8,881 nucleotides of DNA from Nitrososphaera sp. (GCA_025929855.1 JAICPK010000031.1:1-8881); one strand, 5' to 3'. Counted from the first letter of the stretch, positions 1 through 6,568 are shown. Made by a program: numbers and translations. Notes: generated from the letters alone by a model not told the origin.

Positions 1-130
1 AAATTTGACAACAATCCTCTCATTTGATTTTTCAATAATTTCAACAGATGAAGAAGCCAATACTTTTAACAACTATCCAGAACAACCTTAAAAATCTACC
101 GAAAGTTGTAAGAATTCTGCTCCTTGGCAG
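1..130. other. Left-edge spacer, no supported gene
   Basis: A-T rich sequence before the SBDS promoter. One + strand frame stays open from base 2 to a TAA at 89-91 and could be the tail of a gene outside the window, but its 29 codons show no recognisable motif. On the - strand a short frame could begin at an ATG at 23-21 and leave the window. Neither can be supported. No tRNA or box C/D RNA pattern was seen. Confidence 0.4.
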
Positions 131-132
131 GC

Positions 133-140
133 ATATATAT
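133..140 (+). promoter_or_regulatory. TATA box of the SBDS gene
   Basis: The run ATATATAT lies in ggCATATATATCCC. Its centre is about 27-28 bases before the ATG at 165, which is the distance from an archaeal TATA box to its transcription start. The mRNA would then begin at or within a few bases of the start codon (leaderless). No Shine-Dalgarno sequence precedes the ATG, which fits. The transcription start is inferred. Confidence 0.7.
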
Positions 141-164
141 CCCAGAAATGGATGATCTTATTAA

Positions 165-851
165 ATGACAGATAAATTCACAGTCGCTCGCCTCATTTTG
201 GACGGCGACAAATTTGAGCTGCTTGTCAAGCCTGACCCCGCACTCGAATACAAGATGGGCAAGAGAACCGATATTTCAGGCGCGCTTGTATCAGATGAGA
301 TTTACTCTGACGCCAACAAGGGCTCAAGGGCATCAAGCGAGAAGATGATGAAGCACTTCAAGACGACTGATTCAGTAGAAGTAGCCAAGCAGATCCTTGC
401 AAGGGGCGAGCTCAACCTCACTACCGACCAGCGTAGGAAGATGGTTGAGGAGAAGAAGAGGCAGATAGTGCAATTCATAAACAGAAGTTTTGTTGACCCC
501 AAAACTCACCTGCCACACCCTATAGTGAGGATAGAGACGGCTATGGAAGAAGTGAGGGTGCCGATAGATCCGTTCAAAAAGGTTGAGGATCAAGCCAAGA
601 TAATAGTAGATGCGCTACGCAAGATACTACCATTAAAATCAGAGACCGTTAAACTGACCGTAACAGTCCCACCACAATTTGCTGCGCAGTCATACAGCGT
701 ACTAAAGTCTACCGGGGACCTTAAATCCGAGGAGTGGCTTGCAGATGGGTCACTCAAGGCAGTGCTTGATATGAATGCCAGTATCAGGGGGCAATTTCTA
801 GACCGGCTTGGCGCAGTTACAAAGGGCTCGGCCCAGGTAAAGACAGATTAG
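165..851 (+). CDS. Ribosome maturation protein SBDS/SDO1
   Basis: A 228-residue SBDS family protein, the usual archaeal length. In eukaryotes the homologue works with the GTPase EFL1 to release the anti-association factor eIF6 from the large ribosomal subunit; the archaeal protein is thought to act in the same step. The N-terminal FYSH domain (about 1-90) holds YSDANKGSRAS at 47-57. The family signature around ILARGELNLTTDQR (77-90) follows, then the central helical domain with DPKTHLPHP (111-119) and RIETAM (122-127). Residues from about 160 form the C-terminal ferredoxin-like domain. The ATG at 165 is chosen because a TATA box lies at leaderless distance. SBDS next to the exosome genes is a conserved archaeal arrangement. 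Nothing looks broken. Confidence 0.95.
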   Translation: MTDKFTVARLILDGDKFELLVKPDPALEYKMGKRTDISGALVSDEIYSDANKGSRASSEKMMKHFKTTDSVEVAKQILARGELNLTTDQRRKMVEEKKRQIVQFINRSFVDPKTHLPHPIVRIETAMEEVRVPIDPFKKVEDQAKIIVDALRKILPLKSETVKLTVTVPPQFAAQSYSVLKSTGDLKSEEWLADGSLKAVLDMNASIRGQFLDRLGAVTKGSAQVKTD

Positions 852-865
852 TCGATGATCCACAC

Positions 866-877
866 TTAAAAATATAA
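866..877 (+). promoter_or_regulatory. TATA box upstream of rrp4 (distal)
   Basis: TTAAAAATATAA lies 15 bases after the SBDS stop. A transcript starting about 26 bases from its centre would begin near 898-900, giving rrp4 a leader of about 80 bases that contains a short reading frame (919-975). A second TATA-like run is present at 929-937, so the relative use of the two is unknown. Confidence 0.5.
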
Positions 878-918
878 GTGCGCTGTAACCTACCACCCAA
901 AGGAGAGAAAAAGAAATA

Positions 919-975
919 ATGAAAAATGAAAATATACTTTCAGAAGGGTTTTTTGCCCTAGTGGTGAGCTTTTGA
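919..975 (+). CDS. Possible 18-codon leader ORF before rrp4
   Basis: An ATG at 919 opens 18 codons (MKNENILSEGFFALVVSF) ending at TGA 973-975, three bases before the rrp4 ATG. AAGGAGAG at 899-906 is a good Shine-Dalgarno sequence about 12 bases ahead, and the distal TATA box would start transcription just before it. This is the layout of a translated leader ORF that could couple initiation to rrp4. Against it, the frame is short, shows no homology that I recognise, and holds a second TATA-like run (929-937), so the region may be plain promoter DNA. No function is proposed. Confidence 0.3.
   Translation: MKNENILSEGFFALVVSF
929..937 (+). promoter_or_regulatory. TATA-like run upstream of rrp4 (proximal)
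   Basis: AAAATATAC is centred about 45 bases before the rrp4 ATG. Initiation near 960 would leave a leader of about 19 bases with the GGTGAG ribosome binding site inside it. It competes as an explanation with the distal box at 866-877. Confidence 0.35.
963..968 (+). promoter_or_regulatory. Shine-Dalgarno sequence of rrp4
   Basis: GGTGAG sits 10 bases before the ATG at 979 and matches the archaeal anti-Shine-Dalgarno sequence. It supports this start, after which the protein begins with the expected Rrp4 N-terminus ending in PGD. The motif lies inside the end of the possible leader ORF. Confidence 0.6.
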
Positions 976-978
976 GCT

Positions 979-1767
979 ATGCATGAGATAAAGAGAAGAT
1001 ACGTCATCCCCGGAGACAAGATTGTCGAGGGAAACTTTAGGCCGCTCATGAACGTTATCAAATCAGGCAATGCTCTCATTGCTACGAGAATTGGGATCGC
1101 AGAGACCGGACGGGATGGCGTCAAAGTAATACCCCTATCTGGCGTTTATCTTCCACGCGTAAATGACCTAGTGATCGGCAAGATCGCAGACCACTCGTCT
1201 CTCTCGTGGGAAGTAGACATCAACTCATGCTTTTCTGCTCATCTACCTGCCCAAGATGTATTTGGAAGAGACTTTTCACCTGCAAGGGATGACATGACTA
1301 AGCATTTTGCAATAGGCGACATGATAACGGCAAGGATTGTTGCATTTGACAGGACTCGAGACCCAATGCTTACCGTTCAGGATCGAGACCTTGGAAAGAT
1401 CCCAAGGGGAGAATTGCTTAGGATATCTGCTACACGAGTTCCCCGTCTGATAGGTAAGCGTGGCTCTATGATTCAAACTATAGAGCAGGCGACCCAGACG
1501 CGGGTGCTCATAGGCCAGAATGGAATTGTAGTCGTGACGGGCAGGTCTCCTGAAGGAGTAAACTTGGCAGTTATGGCAATCAGGATGGTAGAAGATGAAG
1601 CACACACAGCAAACTTAACCCAGCGCATTAAAGGACTTTTGAATGTGCCAGATACACCCCCACCGCAAGAGAGGAGTCCTCTGAGTGCAGGTGCGCCTAA
1701 ACCTGCAGAAATTGAATCTACTATTGATGAGGTGGAGGAAGAATTGGAGGTTGAAGGTGAAAAATGA
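979..1767 (+). CDS. rrp4: Exosome RNA-binding cap subunit Rrp4
   Basis: A 262-residue Rrp4, one of the two alternative cap proteins (with Csl4) that sit on the Rrp41-Rrp42 ring and guide RNA into the pore. The N-terminal domain begins [15 protein letters not shown], the usual beta-barrel with PGD at 11-13. An S1 domain spans about 60-135 ([12 protein letters not shown] to [13 protein letters not shown]). A KH domain follows with [12 protein letters not shown] at 154-165, where GKRG is the RNA-contacting loop. Residues from about 224 form a Pro-rich then strongly acidic tail, likely disordered. It opens the exosome operon and overlaps rrp41 by 4 bases (ATGA), so the two are probably translationally coupled. 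The family call is secure; the role of the acidic tail is unknown. Confidence 0.95.
   Translation: MHEIKRRYVIPGDKIVEGNFRPLMNVIKSGNALIATRIGIAETGRDGVKVIPLSGVYLPRVNDLVIGKIADHSSLSWEVDINSCFSAHLPAQDVFGRDFSPARDDMTKHFAIGDMITARIVAFDRTRDPMLTVQDRDLGKIPRGELLRISATRVPRLIGKRGSMIQTIEQATQTRVLIGQNGIVVVTGRSPEGVNLAVMAIRMVEDEAHTANLTQRIKGLLNVPDTPPPQERSPLSAGAPKPAEIESTIDEVEEELEVEGEK
1756..1760 (+). promoter_or_regulatory. Shine-Dalgarno sequence of rrp41
   Basis: GGTGA lies 3 bases before the rrp41 ATG at 1764, inside the last codons of rrp4. The close spacing and the ATGA stop-start overlap point to re-initiation by ribosomes finishing rrp4. Confidence 0.5.
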
Positions 1768-2507
1768 GTCAAGCAAGAAATTTGATAGATGAAACTGGCA
1801 AAAGGATAGACGGAAGAGGCTTTGACGAACTACGCAATGTCAAAATAACTGTCGGCCCAGTGAAAAATGCGGACGGTTCAGCCTTCATTGAATTTGGGAA
1901 AAATAAAATATTGGCGGCGGTGTATGGCCCTCGAGAAGTGCACCCGAAGCACATGGCGCTTCCTGACAGGTGTGTCCTTCGCTGCCGTTATCACATGTCA
2001 CCCTTCTCCACAGACACTCGCAAGAATCCTGCCCCATCTAGAAGGGAAGTTGAGATCTCTAAGGTAATGCGCGAAGCTCTAGAACCGGCACTGATGCTCC
2101 AGGACTATCCTAGAGCAGCAATCGATGTTTATGTGGAGGTACTTCAATCCGATGGTGGTTCCCGCTGTGCGGGCATCACGGCTGCTTCAGTTGCATTGGC
2201 AGACGCTGGCATCAGCATGCATGATCTGGTGGCTTCGTGCGCTGCAGGCAAAGTCGATAACAAGATTGTGCTGGATATTAACGATGAAGAGGATAAGGAA
2301 GGTCAAGCAGACATGCCTGTTGCATATATGCCCCGGCTAGAACAGGTGACACTTTTGCAGCTGGATGGCAGACTTGCACCAGAGCAATTTAACGAATGCC
2401 TTGACAAGGCAATTGGCGGCTGCAAGATGGTCTATGAAATCCAAAAGCAGGCATTAATGCAAAAGTACTTCGGCAATGAGACTGAACTAAAGGAGGAAAC
2501 ACAATGA
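1764..2507 (+). CDS. rrp41: Exosome catalytic subunit Rrp41 (RNase PH fold)
   Basis: A 247-residue RNase PH-family protein and the catalytic subunit of the hexameric ring. It degrades RNA 3' to 5' with phosphate, and can add A-rich tails in reverse. [11 protein letters not shown] (14-24) is the usual opening. PSRRE (91-95) supplies the paired arginines R93-R94 that bind RNA and phosphate. QSDGGSR (128-134) is the phosphate-binding loop. The general acid corresponds to D183 in QADMP (181-185), matching the catalytic aspartate of the Sulfolobus enzyme. All key residues are intact, so this is the active partner of Rrp42. It overlaps rrp4 and rrp42 by 4 bases each, in keeping with equal output of ring subunits. 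Confidence is very high. Confidence 0.97.
   Translation: MSQARNLIDETGKRIDGRGFDELRNVKITVGPVKNADGSAFIEFGKNKILAAVYGPREVHPKHMALPDRCVLRCRYHMSPFSTDTRKNPAPSRREVEISKVMREALEPALMLQDYPRAAIDVYVEVLQSDGGSRCAGITAASVALADAGISMHDLVASCAAGKVDNKIVLDINDEEDKEGQADMPVAYMPRLEQVTLLQLDGRLAPEQFNECLDKAIGGCKMVYEIQKQALMQKYFGNETELKEETQ
2490..2496 (+). promoter_or_regulatory. Shine-Dalgarno sequence of rrp42
   Basis: AAGGAGG lies 7 bases before the ATG at 2504 and inside the end of rrp41. It is the strongest ribosome binding site in the window and fixes the rrp42 start. Confidence 0.7.
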
Positions 2508-3328
2508 GCTCATCAAAGAGATCAACCATAATCGTTGAGCACCTTCGCAAGCAGCAGATGTGGGATGCCTTATCGAGGGGGAAGAGACTCGATGGTAGAG
2601 ACTTTAGCGAAACTCGACAGCTCGTAATTGAGACAGACATTATCAAGAAGGCAAATGGCTCTGCAAGGGTCAAGCTTGGTGACACCGAAGTGATAGCAGG
2701 CGTCAAAGTAGAGACAGGCGAGCCTTTTGAAGGTCTTGAGAACAAGGGTGCGTTAATCCTTTCAGCAGAAGTACTGCCGACTGCATCACCCTACATTGAG
2801 CCAGGTCCGCCAGATGAGGAGGTAGTTGAGCTGGCAAGAGTGGTCGACAGAGGCGTCAGAGAATCGGAGATGATTGACCTTGAAAAGCTCGTTCTTGTGC
2901 CTGGCAAAATAGTGTATACGATATTTGTGGATTGCAGTATACTCAATGCTGACGGCAATCTGTTTGATGCAACGTCATATGCCACTGTTGCAGCGCTCCT
3001 TACGGCGAAACTACCCATATTCGAAATGCAGGATCAAAAAGTAGTAGATAGTGGCAATACCCAACCAATGCCTGTGACGAGCATGCCAGTTTCAATTACG
3101 GCCGCTAGAATCGGCGATCATGTACTGATTGATCCAAGTGCAGAAGAAGAAGCTTGCATGGACTCGAGAATAACTATAACTACTACAGACGAAGGCTTTT
3201 GTGCAACTCAGAAAGGCCACACGGGATCATTCATGCCAGATCAGATCAAAAAAGCAGCAGAAGCAGCAACAATTAAAGGAAAGGAAGTACGGGCAAGATT
3301 GAAGGAGTTGCTAGTAAACAATGGCTAA
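2504..3328 (+). CDS. rrp42: Exosome structural subunit Rrp42 (RNase PH fold)
   Basis: A 274-residue RNase PH-like protein, the second ring subunit. It lacks catalytic activity of its own but completes the RNA path and the active site formed with Rrp41. Typical features are [13 protein letters not shown] (26-38), VVDRGVRES (113-121), [16 protein letters not shown] (141-156) and a C-terminal half with MPVSIT (194-199) and LIDPSAEEE (208-216). The region equivalent to Rrp41's QADMP reads VTSMP (191-195), without the general-acid aspartate, as expected for Rrp42. It starts 4 bases inside the end of rrp41 with a strong Shine-Dalgarno sequence, and its own end overlaps rpl37Ae by 8 bases. Length is normal. 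Confidence 0.96.
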   Translation: MSSSKRSTIIVEHLRKQQMWDALSRGKRLDGRDFSETRQLVIETDIIKKANGSARVKLGDTEVIAGVKVETGEPFEGLENKGALILSAEVLPTASPYIEPGPPDEEVVELARVVDRGVRESEMIDLEKLVLVPGKIVYTIFVDCSILNADGNLFDATSYATVAALLTAKLPIFEMQDQKVVDSGNTQPMPVTSMPVSITAARIGDHVLIDPSAEEEACMDSRITITTTDEGFCATQKGHTGSFMPDQIKKAAEAATIKGKEVRARLKELLVNNG

Positions 3329-3557
3329 GAGGAAGAAAGGCTCGACAGCCCTCACTGGACTCGGAGTCAAATTTGGAGCGACCGTACGTAAACGTTATGG
3401 AAAGGTCCACCGCACGCTTCACAGGAAGCGGAGGTGCCCCTCCTGTGGCTCAATCAGGTTCAGTCGCTTGGCAGCAGGGATATGGCACTGCCCTAAGTGT
3501 AACTGCAAGATCGCTTCAGGGGCATTCGACATTGAACTTGAAAAGCTACAAAGCTAG
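3321..3557 (+). CDS. rpl37ae: 50S ribosomal protein L37Ae (eL43)
   Basis: A 78-residue basic zinc-ribbon protein of the large ribosomal subunit. Zinc ligands are CPSC (39-42) and CPKC (57-60), spaced as in the family; C62 is an extra cysteine. The N-terminal 38 residues are rich in Lys and Arg ([24 protein letters not shown]) and contact rRNA. The ATG lies inside the last codons of rrp42; GGAG at 3304-3307 is 13 bases ahead and weakly supports it. L37Ae between Rrp42 and Pcc1 is a known part of the archaeal exosome superoperon. The end overlaps the proposed pcc1 start by about 20 bases. Confidence 0.95.
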   Translation: MAKRKKGSTALTGLGVKFGATVRKRYGKVHRTLHRKRRCPSCGSIRFSRLAAGIWHCPKCNCKIASGAFDIELEKLQS

Positions 3558-3780
3558 AATCAAGGTGTCTGCAAGATCAAAGCGTGTAGCATCTGGCATT
3601 TGCCACGCACTTGCTCCTGACCTCAGGGTCATGTCATCAACTAGCTCCAGAGCAGAGATATTTTTAAAAAACTCACAACTTATTTTCGAAATTGAGACTA
3701 GTGATATTGCATCTATGCGTGCAAGTATTAATTCTTACTTGAGGCTTGCAGATGCATCTTATAAGTGCCTAACGCTATGA
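3538..3780 (+). CDS. KEOPS complex subunit Pcc1
   Basis: An 80-residue Pcc1-like protein, the dimerising subunit of KEOPS, which with Kae1, Bud32 and Cgi121 makes the t6A modification at position 37 of tRNAs that read ANN codons. The fold is seen as strand KARIKVSA (5-12), helix ASGICHALAPDL (18-29), strand AEIFLKNSQLIFEIET (39-54), and then the family hallmark MRASINSYLRLADA (60-73). No ATG fits: the frame is open further upstream inside rpl37Ae, but homology starts around KSYKARIKV. I therefore choose TTG at 3538 (TTG at 3532 or GTG at 3565 are alternatives). No clear Shine-Dalgarno sequence is seen, so coupling to rpl37Ae translation is likely. The family call is good; the exact start is uncertain. 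Confidence 0.85.
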   Translation: MKSYKARIKVSARSKRVASGICHALAPDLRVMSSTSSRAEIFLKNSQLIFEIETSDIASMRASINSYLRLADASYKCLTL

Positions 3781-3788
3781 TTTTATAT
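3781..3788 (+). promoter_or_regulatory. TATA box of the prefoldin beta gene
   Basis: TTTTATAT directly follows the pcc1 stop and is centred 35 bases before the ATG at 3820. Transcription would start near 3811, leaving a leader of about 8 bases. Prefoldin can therefore be made separately from the exosome operon. Confidence 0.5.
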
Positions 3789-3819
3789 GCTGCTGATCTG
3801 AATAGCTCTGCACTAGTTT

Positions 3820-4230
3820 ATGAGCGAACAGGAACTTCCACCATGGGTAAGAGAACAGATATCCCGACTGCAACAGCTCCAACAGAACCTCCAGGCAATC
3901 ATGATGCAAAAGCAACAGCTGGAGGTAGAAATGGTAGAGACAGACAGAGCTCTTCAGGAATTGAAAAAAGCCGGCCCTGATGATGCAATCTACAAGAACG
4001 CAGGTTCTGTACTAATCAAGGCCAAGAAGGAAGATGTGCTAAAGGATCTGGAGGAAAAGAAAGAATTGTCAAATACACGAATTATGGTTCTTGGCAAACA
4101 GGAAACAAGAGTCAAAGAAAATCTTAAGGAAGTTGAAAACAAGATAAACGAAATGATCCGCGGCATGCAGGCTGGTGGCTCCTCACCGGCTGGATCAACC
4201 GGCAGTGCTGGGCCAAGATCATTGGGGTAG
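3820..4230 (+). CDS. pfdB: Prefoldin subunit beta
   Basis: A 136-residue prefoldin beta. Four beta and two alpha subunits form the jellyfish-shaped chaperone that holds unfolded proteins and hands them to the thermosome. The N-terminal coiled-coil helix (about 8-50) is Gln and Leu rich (QISRLQQLQQNLQAIMM). The central hairpin holds the family signature DAIYKNAGSVLIKAKKEDV (55-73), and a second coiled-coil helix runs to about 116. The end (117-136) is a Gly/Ser/Ala/Pro-rich tail that makes the protein longer than the usual 115-125 residues. It follows pcc1, as in other archaeal exosome superoperons, but has its own TATA box. A hydrophobic frame overlaps the stop codon, noted separately. Confidence 0.93.
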   Translation: MSEQELPPWVREQISRLQQLQQNLQAIMMQKQQLEVEMVETDRALQELKKAGPDDAIYKNAGSVLIKAKKEDVLKDLEEKKELSNTRIMVLGKQETRVKENLKEVENKINEMIRGMQAGGSSPAGSTGSAGPRSLG

Positions 4231-4448
4231 TAGTGGTAGTACTGGTTATAACTGTGCTTCGCAATATATAATCTTCAACCGTCTATTTCCTTATATGGAA
4301 GAGCACTTGCACTAGAATTCATTTTGAAATTAGTCGGAACGTGGAGACATATGGCCAGTGACTAGTGTGGGCAGCCTTACATACTATTGCAATACTGTGC
4401 ATACTTCATGAAATATAGTTATAGAGGGCCTAAAACAGAGTATGTCAT
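4231..4448. other. Spacer between prefoldin and xpf
   Basis: No gene of normal size is seen. It begins with a GTA-rich run, then an unassigned TATA-like run at 4261-4269 that could serve only a 6-codon ORF (4295-4315). Further on are two CATACT repeats exactly 20 bases apart (4380 and 4400), a 10-base palindrome (4385-4394) and an 8-base palindrome (4405-4412), all just before the xpf promoter. No tRNA cloverleaf or convincing box C/D RNA is visible. Confidence 0.5.
4411..4424 (+). promoter_or_regulatory. TATA region of the xpf gene
   Basis: AAATATAGTTATAG contains two overlapping candidates. TTATAG (4419-4424) is about 27 bases before the GTG at 4449 and would give a leaderless mRNA. AATATAG (4412-4418) would give a leader of about 8 bases. 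An 8-base palindrome overlaps its left edge, where a BRE would be. Confidence 0.5.
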
Positions 4449-5180
4449 GTGCCTGTTAGAATTGTAGTGGACGAGAGGGAAAGGAGCAGCAACATACCTG
4501 AGCTACTGAAAAATGCAGGCGCTGTCATTGACTTTACACAATTAAAGGTAGGTGACTATGTCGTTTCATCTGAAACAGCGGTAGAGCGGAAAACTGTGCG
4601 CGACCTGATAAGCTCAATCTACGATGGTCGACTCTTTGTACAGTGCTCTGATCTAGTGAGGTTCTATCAAAAACCACTATTGGTGGTGCAAGGTAACATT
4701 GCTGACCTTGCTCAAACTTCTGAGGACATGGAAGATCCTGATGATATTAAGTTGCATACAGAGCGGATGTCGCTTGCGTACGATGCGCTCATAACAGTCG
4801 CAATGGAGTTCAGAATCCCAATCATTCATACGCCTTCTGCAGAACAGACAGCACAGTTGCTAGTCACATTAGTCAACAGAAGCCTACAAGAAGCCAAGGC
4901 CACAGGTCCACTATTGAGAAAAATTAAGAAGGAAAATCCGATCCAGATACAGCAACTTTCTGTGCTTGCCTCTTTGCCCGGAGTAGGAGAAAAACTTGCT
5001 GCCAGGATGCTCAAGAAATTTCATACTCCGATTAGGGCACTTAACGCCTCTGCAGCAGAGCTTGCCACCATCCCAGGCTTTGGTCTTGCAAGGGCTGAGC
5101 GAGTGCGCAAGGTCCTCAATACATCCAATAATGTCAAACAAGTGGTGCAGAGCACTCTCTTTGACAATCAAGACAAATAA
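4449..5180 (+). CDS. XPF/ERCC4-family structure-specific endonuclease
   Basis: A 243-residue nuclease of the XPF/MUS81 family in its short form: ERCC4 nuclease domain plus tandem helix-hairpin-helix, without the helicase of euryarchaeal Hef. It cuts 3'-flaps, forks and related branched DNA, normally as a dimer. The nuclease domain (about 1-140) has DERER (8-12), VGDY (34-37) and the metal-binding ERKTVRD (46-52), then ISSIYDGRLFVQ (54-65). The hairpins are SLPGVGEKLAARML (175-188) and ATIPGFGLARAERV (206-219). The C-terminus QSTLFDNQ resembles a PCNA-binding PIP box, but the usual aromatic pair at positions 7-8 is replaced by Asn-Gln. GTG at 4449 is the only sensible start: an in-frame TAA lies at 4431-4433 with no other start codon between. 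Confidence 0.93.
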   Translation: MPVRIVVDERERSSNIPELLKNAGAVIDFTQLKVGDYVVSSETAVERKTVRDLISSIYDGRLFVQCSDLVRFYQKPLLVVQGNIADLAQTSEDMEDPDDIKLHTERMSLAYDALITVAMEFRIPIIHTPSAEQTAQLLVTLVNRSLQEAKATGPLLRKIKKENPIQIQQLSVLASLPGVGEKLAARMLKKFHTPIRALNASAAELATIPGFGLARAERVRKVLNTSNNVKQVVQSTLFDNQDK

Positions 5181-5217
5181 AACCTCAATAATCTACCAAA
5201 AGAGTGGCGCAATTCAT

Positions 5218-5721
5218 TCAGATAAGTTTGTATTTTCGCCTTAACCTATTGCCACACAGCCTGCACTCTTTTGCATTGGGTCCAAACGCCCTGCCACATG
5301 CACTACAGTAGGCGATCCACCTTCTTGTATGCGTGATACCCTTGCCAGCAACAGACTTAACAGGGATCTTTAAAGTGGTTGCAACATTTGCAACTGCGTA
5401 GTCATTAGTTACTAACACAATTTTCAGCTGCAGGGCAAGGGCAATTATTGAAATGTCTGCCTCTGAAAGTTTTTGATAGTCTCCTGTCCTCCTTGCTGCG
5501 GCAACAACTTTTTCAATATTTTTTCTGTCTGAATTTACTATATGCAGAGTATTGGATTCAAGCAATGCTTCTATGGCCCCGTGTGACTTTTTGATATGCT
5601 TTACTTCATCAAGAACTGTGTGTGTAGTGTAGTATCGGCGCGCAGATGACAGAAATACGACGCCGGTATAAAATGCGCCTGCGTCAAGTGCATGTTCAAA
5701 AACCGAATCTTGAGAATCCAA
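5218..5721 (-). CDS. Endonuclease NOB1 (PIN domain plus zinc ribbon)
   Basis: A 167-residue NOB1-like nuclease, which makes the final 3'-end cut of small-subunit rRNA. The PIN domain (about 5-130) shows the four acidic positions expected at the metal site: D13 in ALDAGAFYTG, E39 in LDEV, D89 in SEADISIIALA and D107 in TNDYAVANVA. A zinc ribbon follows with CSAC (139-142) and CRLC (153-156) and a basic end RLRRKYKLI. The start must be TTG at 5721: an in-frame TGA lies three codons upstream and no ATG comes before the first strand. It overlaps the NAD kinase end by 26 bases and has no good Shine-Dalgarno sequence, so translation probably depends on the upstream gene. The C-terminal end faces xpf across 37 bases. 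Confidence 0.92.
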   Translation of the reverse strand: MDSQDSVFEHALDAGAFYTGVVFLSSARRYYTTHTVLDEVKHIKKSHGAIEALLESNTLHIVNSDRKNIEKVVAAARRTGDYQKLSEADISIIALALQLKIVLVTNDYAVANVATTLKIPVKSVAGKGITHTRRWIAYCSACGRAFGPNAKECRLCGNRLRRKYKLI

Positions 5722-6529
5722 GCTTTGTCAGCTGCCTCATTCCTTTTTTCTGAAGCCTTAAGAATACGGCGTCGTCAGAAAAGCGCAAAATGTTGATTGA
5801 CTCATCTGCGTGAACCTTAAACGTTTCTTGGCCGTCAAGTATCAGGTGCGAGTCGTGCGTACTTCGTATAAGAATTTCTTCCAGTGGGATCACTAGCTGT
5901 GGCATTCTGTTGACAGATGCAATGGGAGTCAGAATCAGGCAGCTCATGCCTTCGTGCAAGACTGGTCCACCAACCGAAAATGAGTGGCCCGTTGAGCCTG
6001 TGGGCGTAGAGATTACGATGCCATCCATCCTCTGTTTTATTTCGTCACCCATCAACATAACAGATAACAGAGGAGTTCTTGTGAGGTTCACTCTTACAAT
6101 GAGTATGTCGTTTAGGACAGGGGGAAAGAGCTTGCCGTTAACAGAAGCCTGGATCCTTATGCGACAATCATAAAAATAGTTGCCTGCAAGTATCGTGTTG
6201 ACCGCTTCGTCGATTGAGTCTGCGTCGATTTCAGATAGGATACCGCGATGACCTCCACTATTTATGCTAAGGAGTGGCACCTTTCCCGGTATGGTACGAA
6301 AAGCTCGCAAGGTAGTGCCGTCTCCACCTATTGCAAATACAAGGTCAAGCTTAATGTCCTTCAATTCATCAGGCCTGATTGGCGTTGCATTGTCGATTAT
6401 GAAGGGAAGCACAGAGTGGACCTTGATGTTCCTCATGTTGAGCAGAGTCGCGACCTTTATAGCTGCCCTGTAGGCTTCACTATTCCCTATCTTCGTGATT
6501 ATCGCTACGTTGCGGATGTTCGGTGCCAT
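5696..6529 (-). CDS. NAD kinase (ATP/polyphosphate-NAD kinase family)
   Basis: A 277-residue NAD kinase, which phosphorylates NAD to NADP and so sets the cytosolic supply of NADP(H). AIGGDGTTLR (66-75) holds the GGDGT motif that binds phosphate and ATP. LND (139-141) occupies the place of the usual Asn-Glu NAD-binding pair, with Asp for Glu. DGIVISTPTGSTGHSFSVGGP (169-189) is the second conserved glycine-rich region. LDGQE (231-235) is the late conserved turn. The loop INSGGHRGILSEI (89-101) seems one residue longer than the common N-x-G-x-x-G-F-L form. The ATG at 6529 is supported by a TATA box on the same strand giving a leader of about 8 bases. It is the first gene of a two-gene unit with NOB1. 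Confidence 0.93.
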   Translation of the reverse strand: MAPNIRNVAIITKIGNSEAYRAAIKVATLLNMRNIKVHSVLPFIIDNATPIRPDELKDIKLDLVFAIGGDGTTLRAFRTIPGKVPLLSINSGGHRGILSEIDADSIDEAVNTILAGNYFYDCRIRIQASVNGKLFPPVLNDILIVRVNLTRTPLLSVMLMGDEIKQRMDGIVISTPTGSTGHSFSVGGPVLHEGMSCLILTPIASVNRMPQLVIPLEEILIRSTHDSHLILDGQETFKVHADESINILRFSDDAVFLRLQKKGMRQLTKLGFSRFGF

Positions 6530-6557
6530 CTGACTGCAGTCCTATAGCAGCAGACGA

Positions 6558-6568
6558 GTTTTTAAATG
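6558..6568 (-). promoter_or_regulatory. TATA box of the NAD kinase-NOB1 unit
   Basis: On the - strand this reads CATTTAAAAAC. Its centre is about 34 bases before the NAD kinase ATG at 6529, so transcription would start near 6537 with a leader of about 8 bases. The divergent rhodanese TATA box lies only about 20 bases away. Confidence 0.5.

Noticed and set aside
2..91. Open frame at the left edge as the tail of an upstream gene
   Set aside because: Only 29 codons with no motif; such a length is common by chance in A-T rich DNA.
798..1124. 108-residue frame on the - strand across the SBDS-rrp4 junction
   Set aside because: It overlaps two well-supported genes, and its protein shows no motif.
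2389..2745. 118-residue frame on the - strand across the rrp41-rrp42 junction
   Set aside because: Both overlapped genes are secure; the frame is their antisense shadow.
3373..3537. ATG at 3373 as the start of the Pcc1 gene
   Set aside because: It lies deep inside rpl37Ae in another frame, and the residues before about 3538 have no Pcc1 character.
4295..4315. Six-codon leaderless ORF after the TATA-like run at 4261-4269
   Set aside because: Too short to judge, and the A-T run may be accidental.
4231..4448. tRNA or small RNA gene in the spacer before xpf
   Set aside because: No cloverleaf arms or paired C and D boxes could be found.
6248..6547. 99-residue + strand frame opposite the NAD kinase start
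   Set aside because: Antisense to a conserved enzyme, with no recognisable domain.
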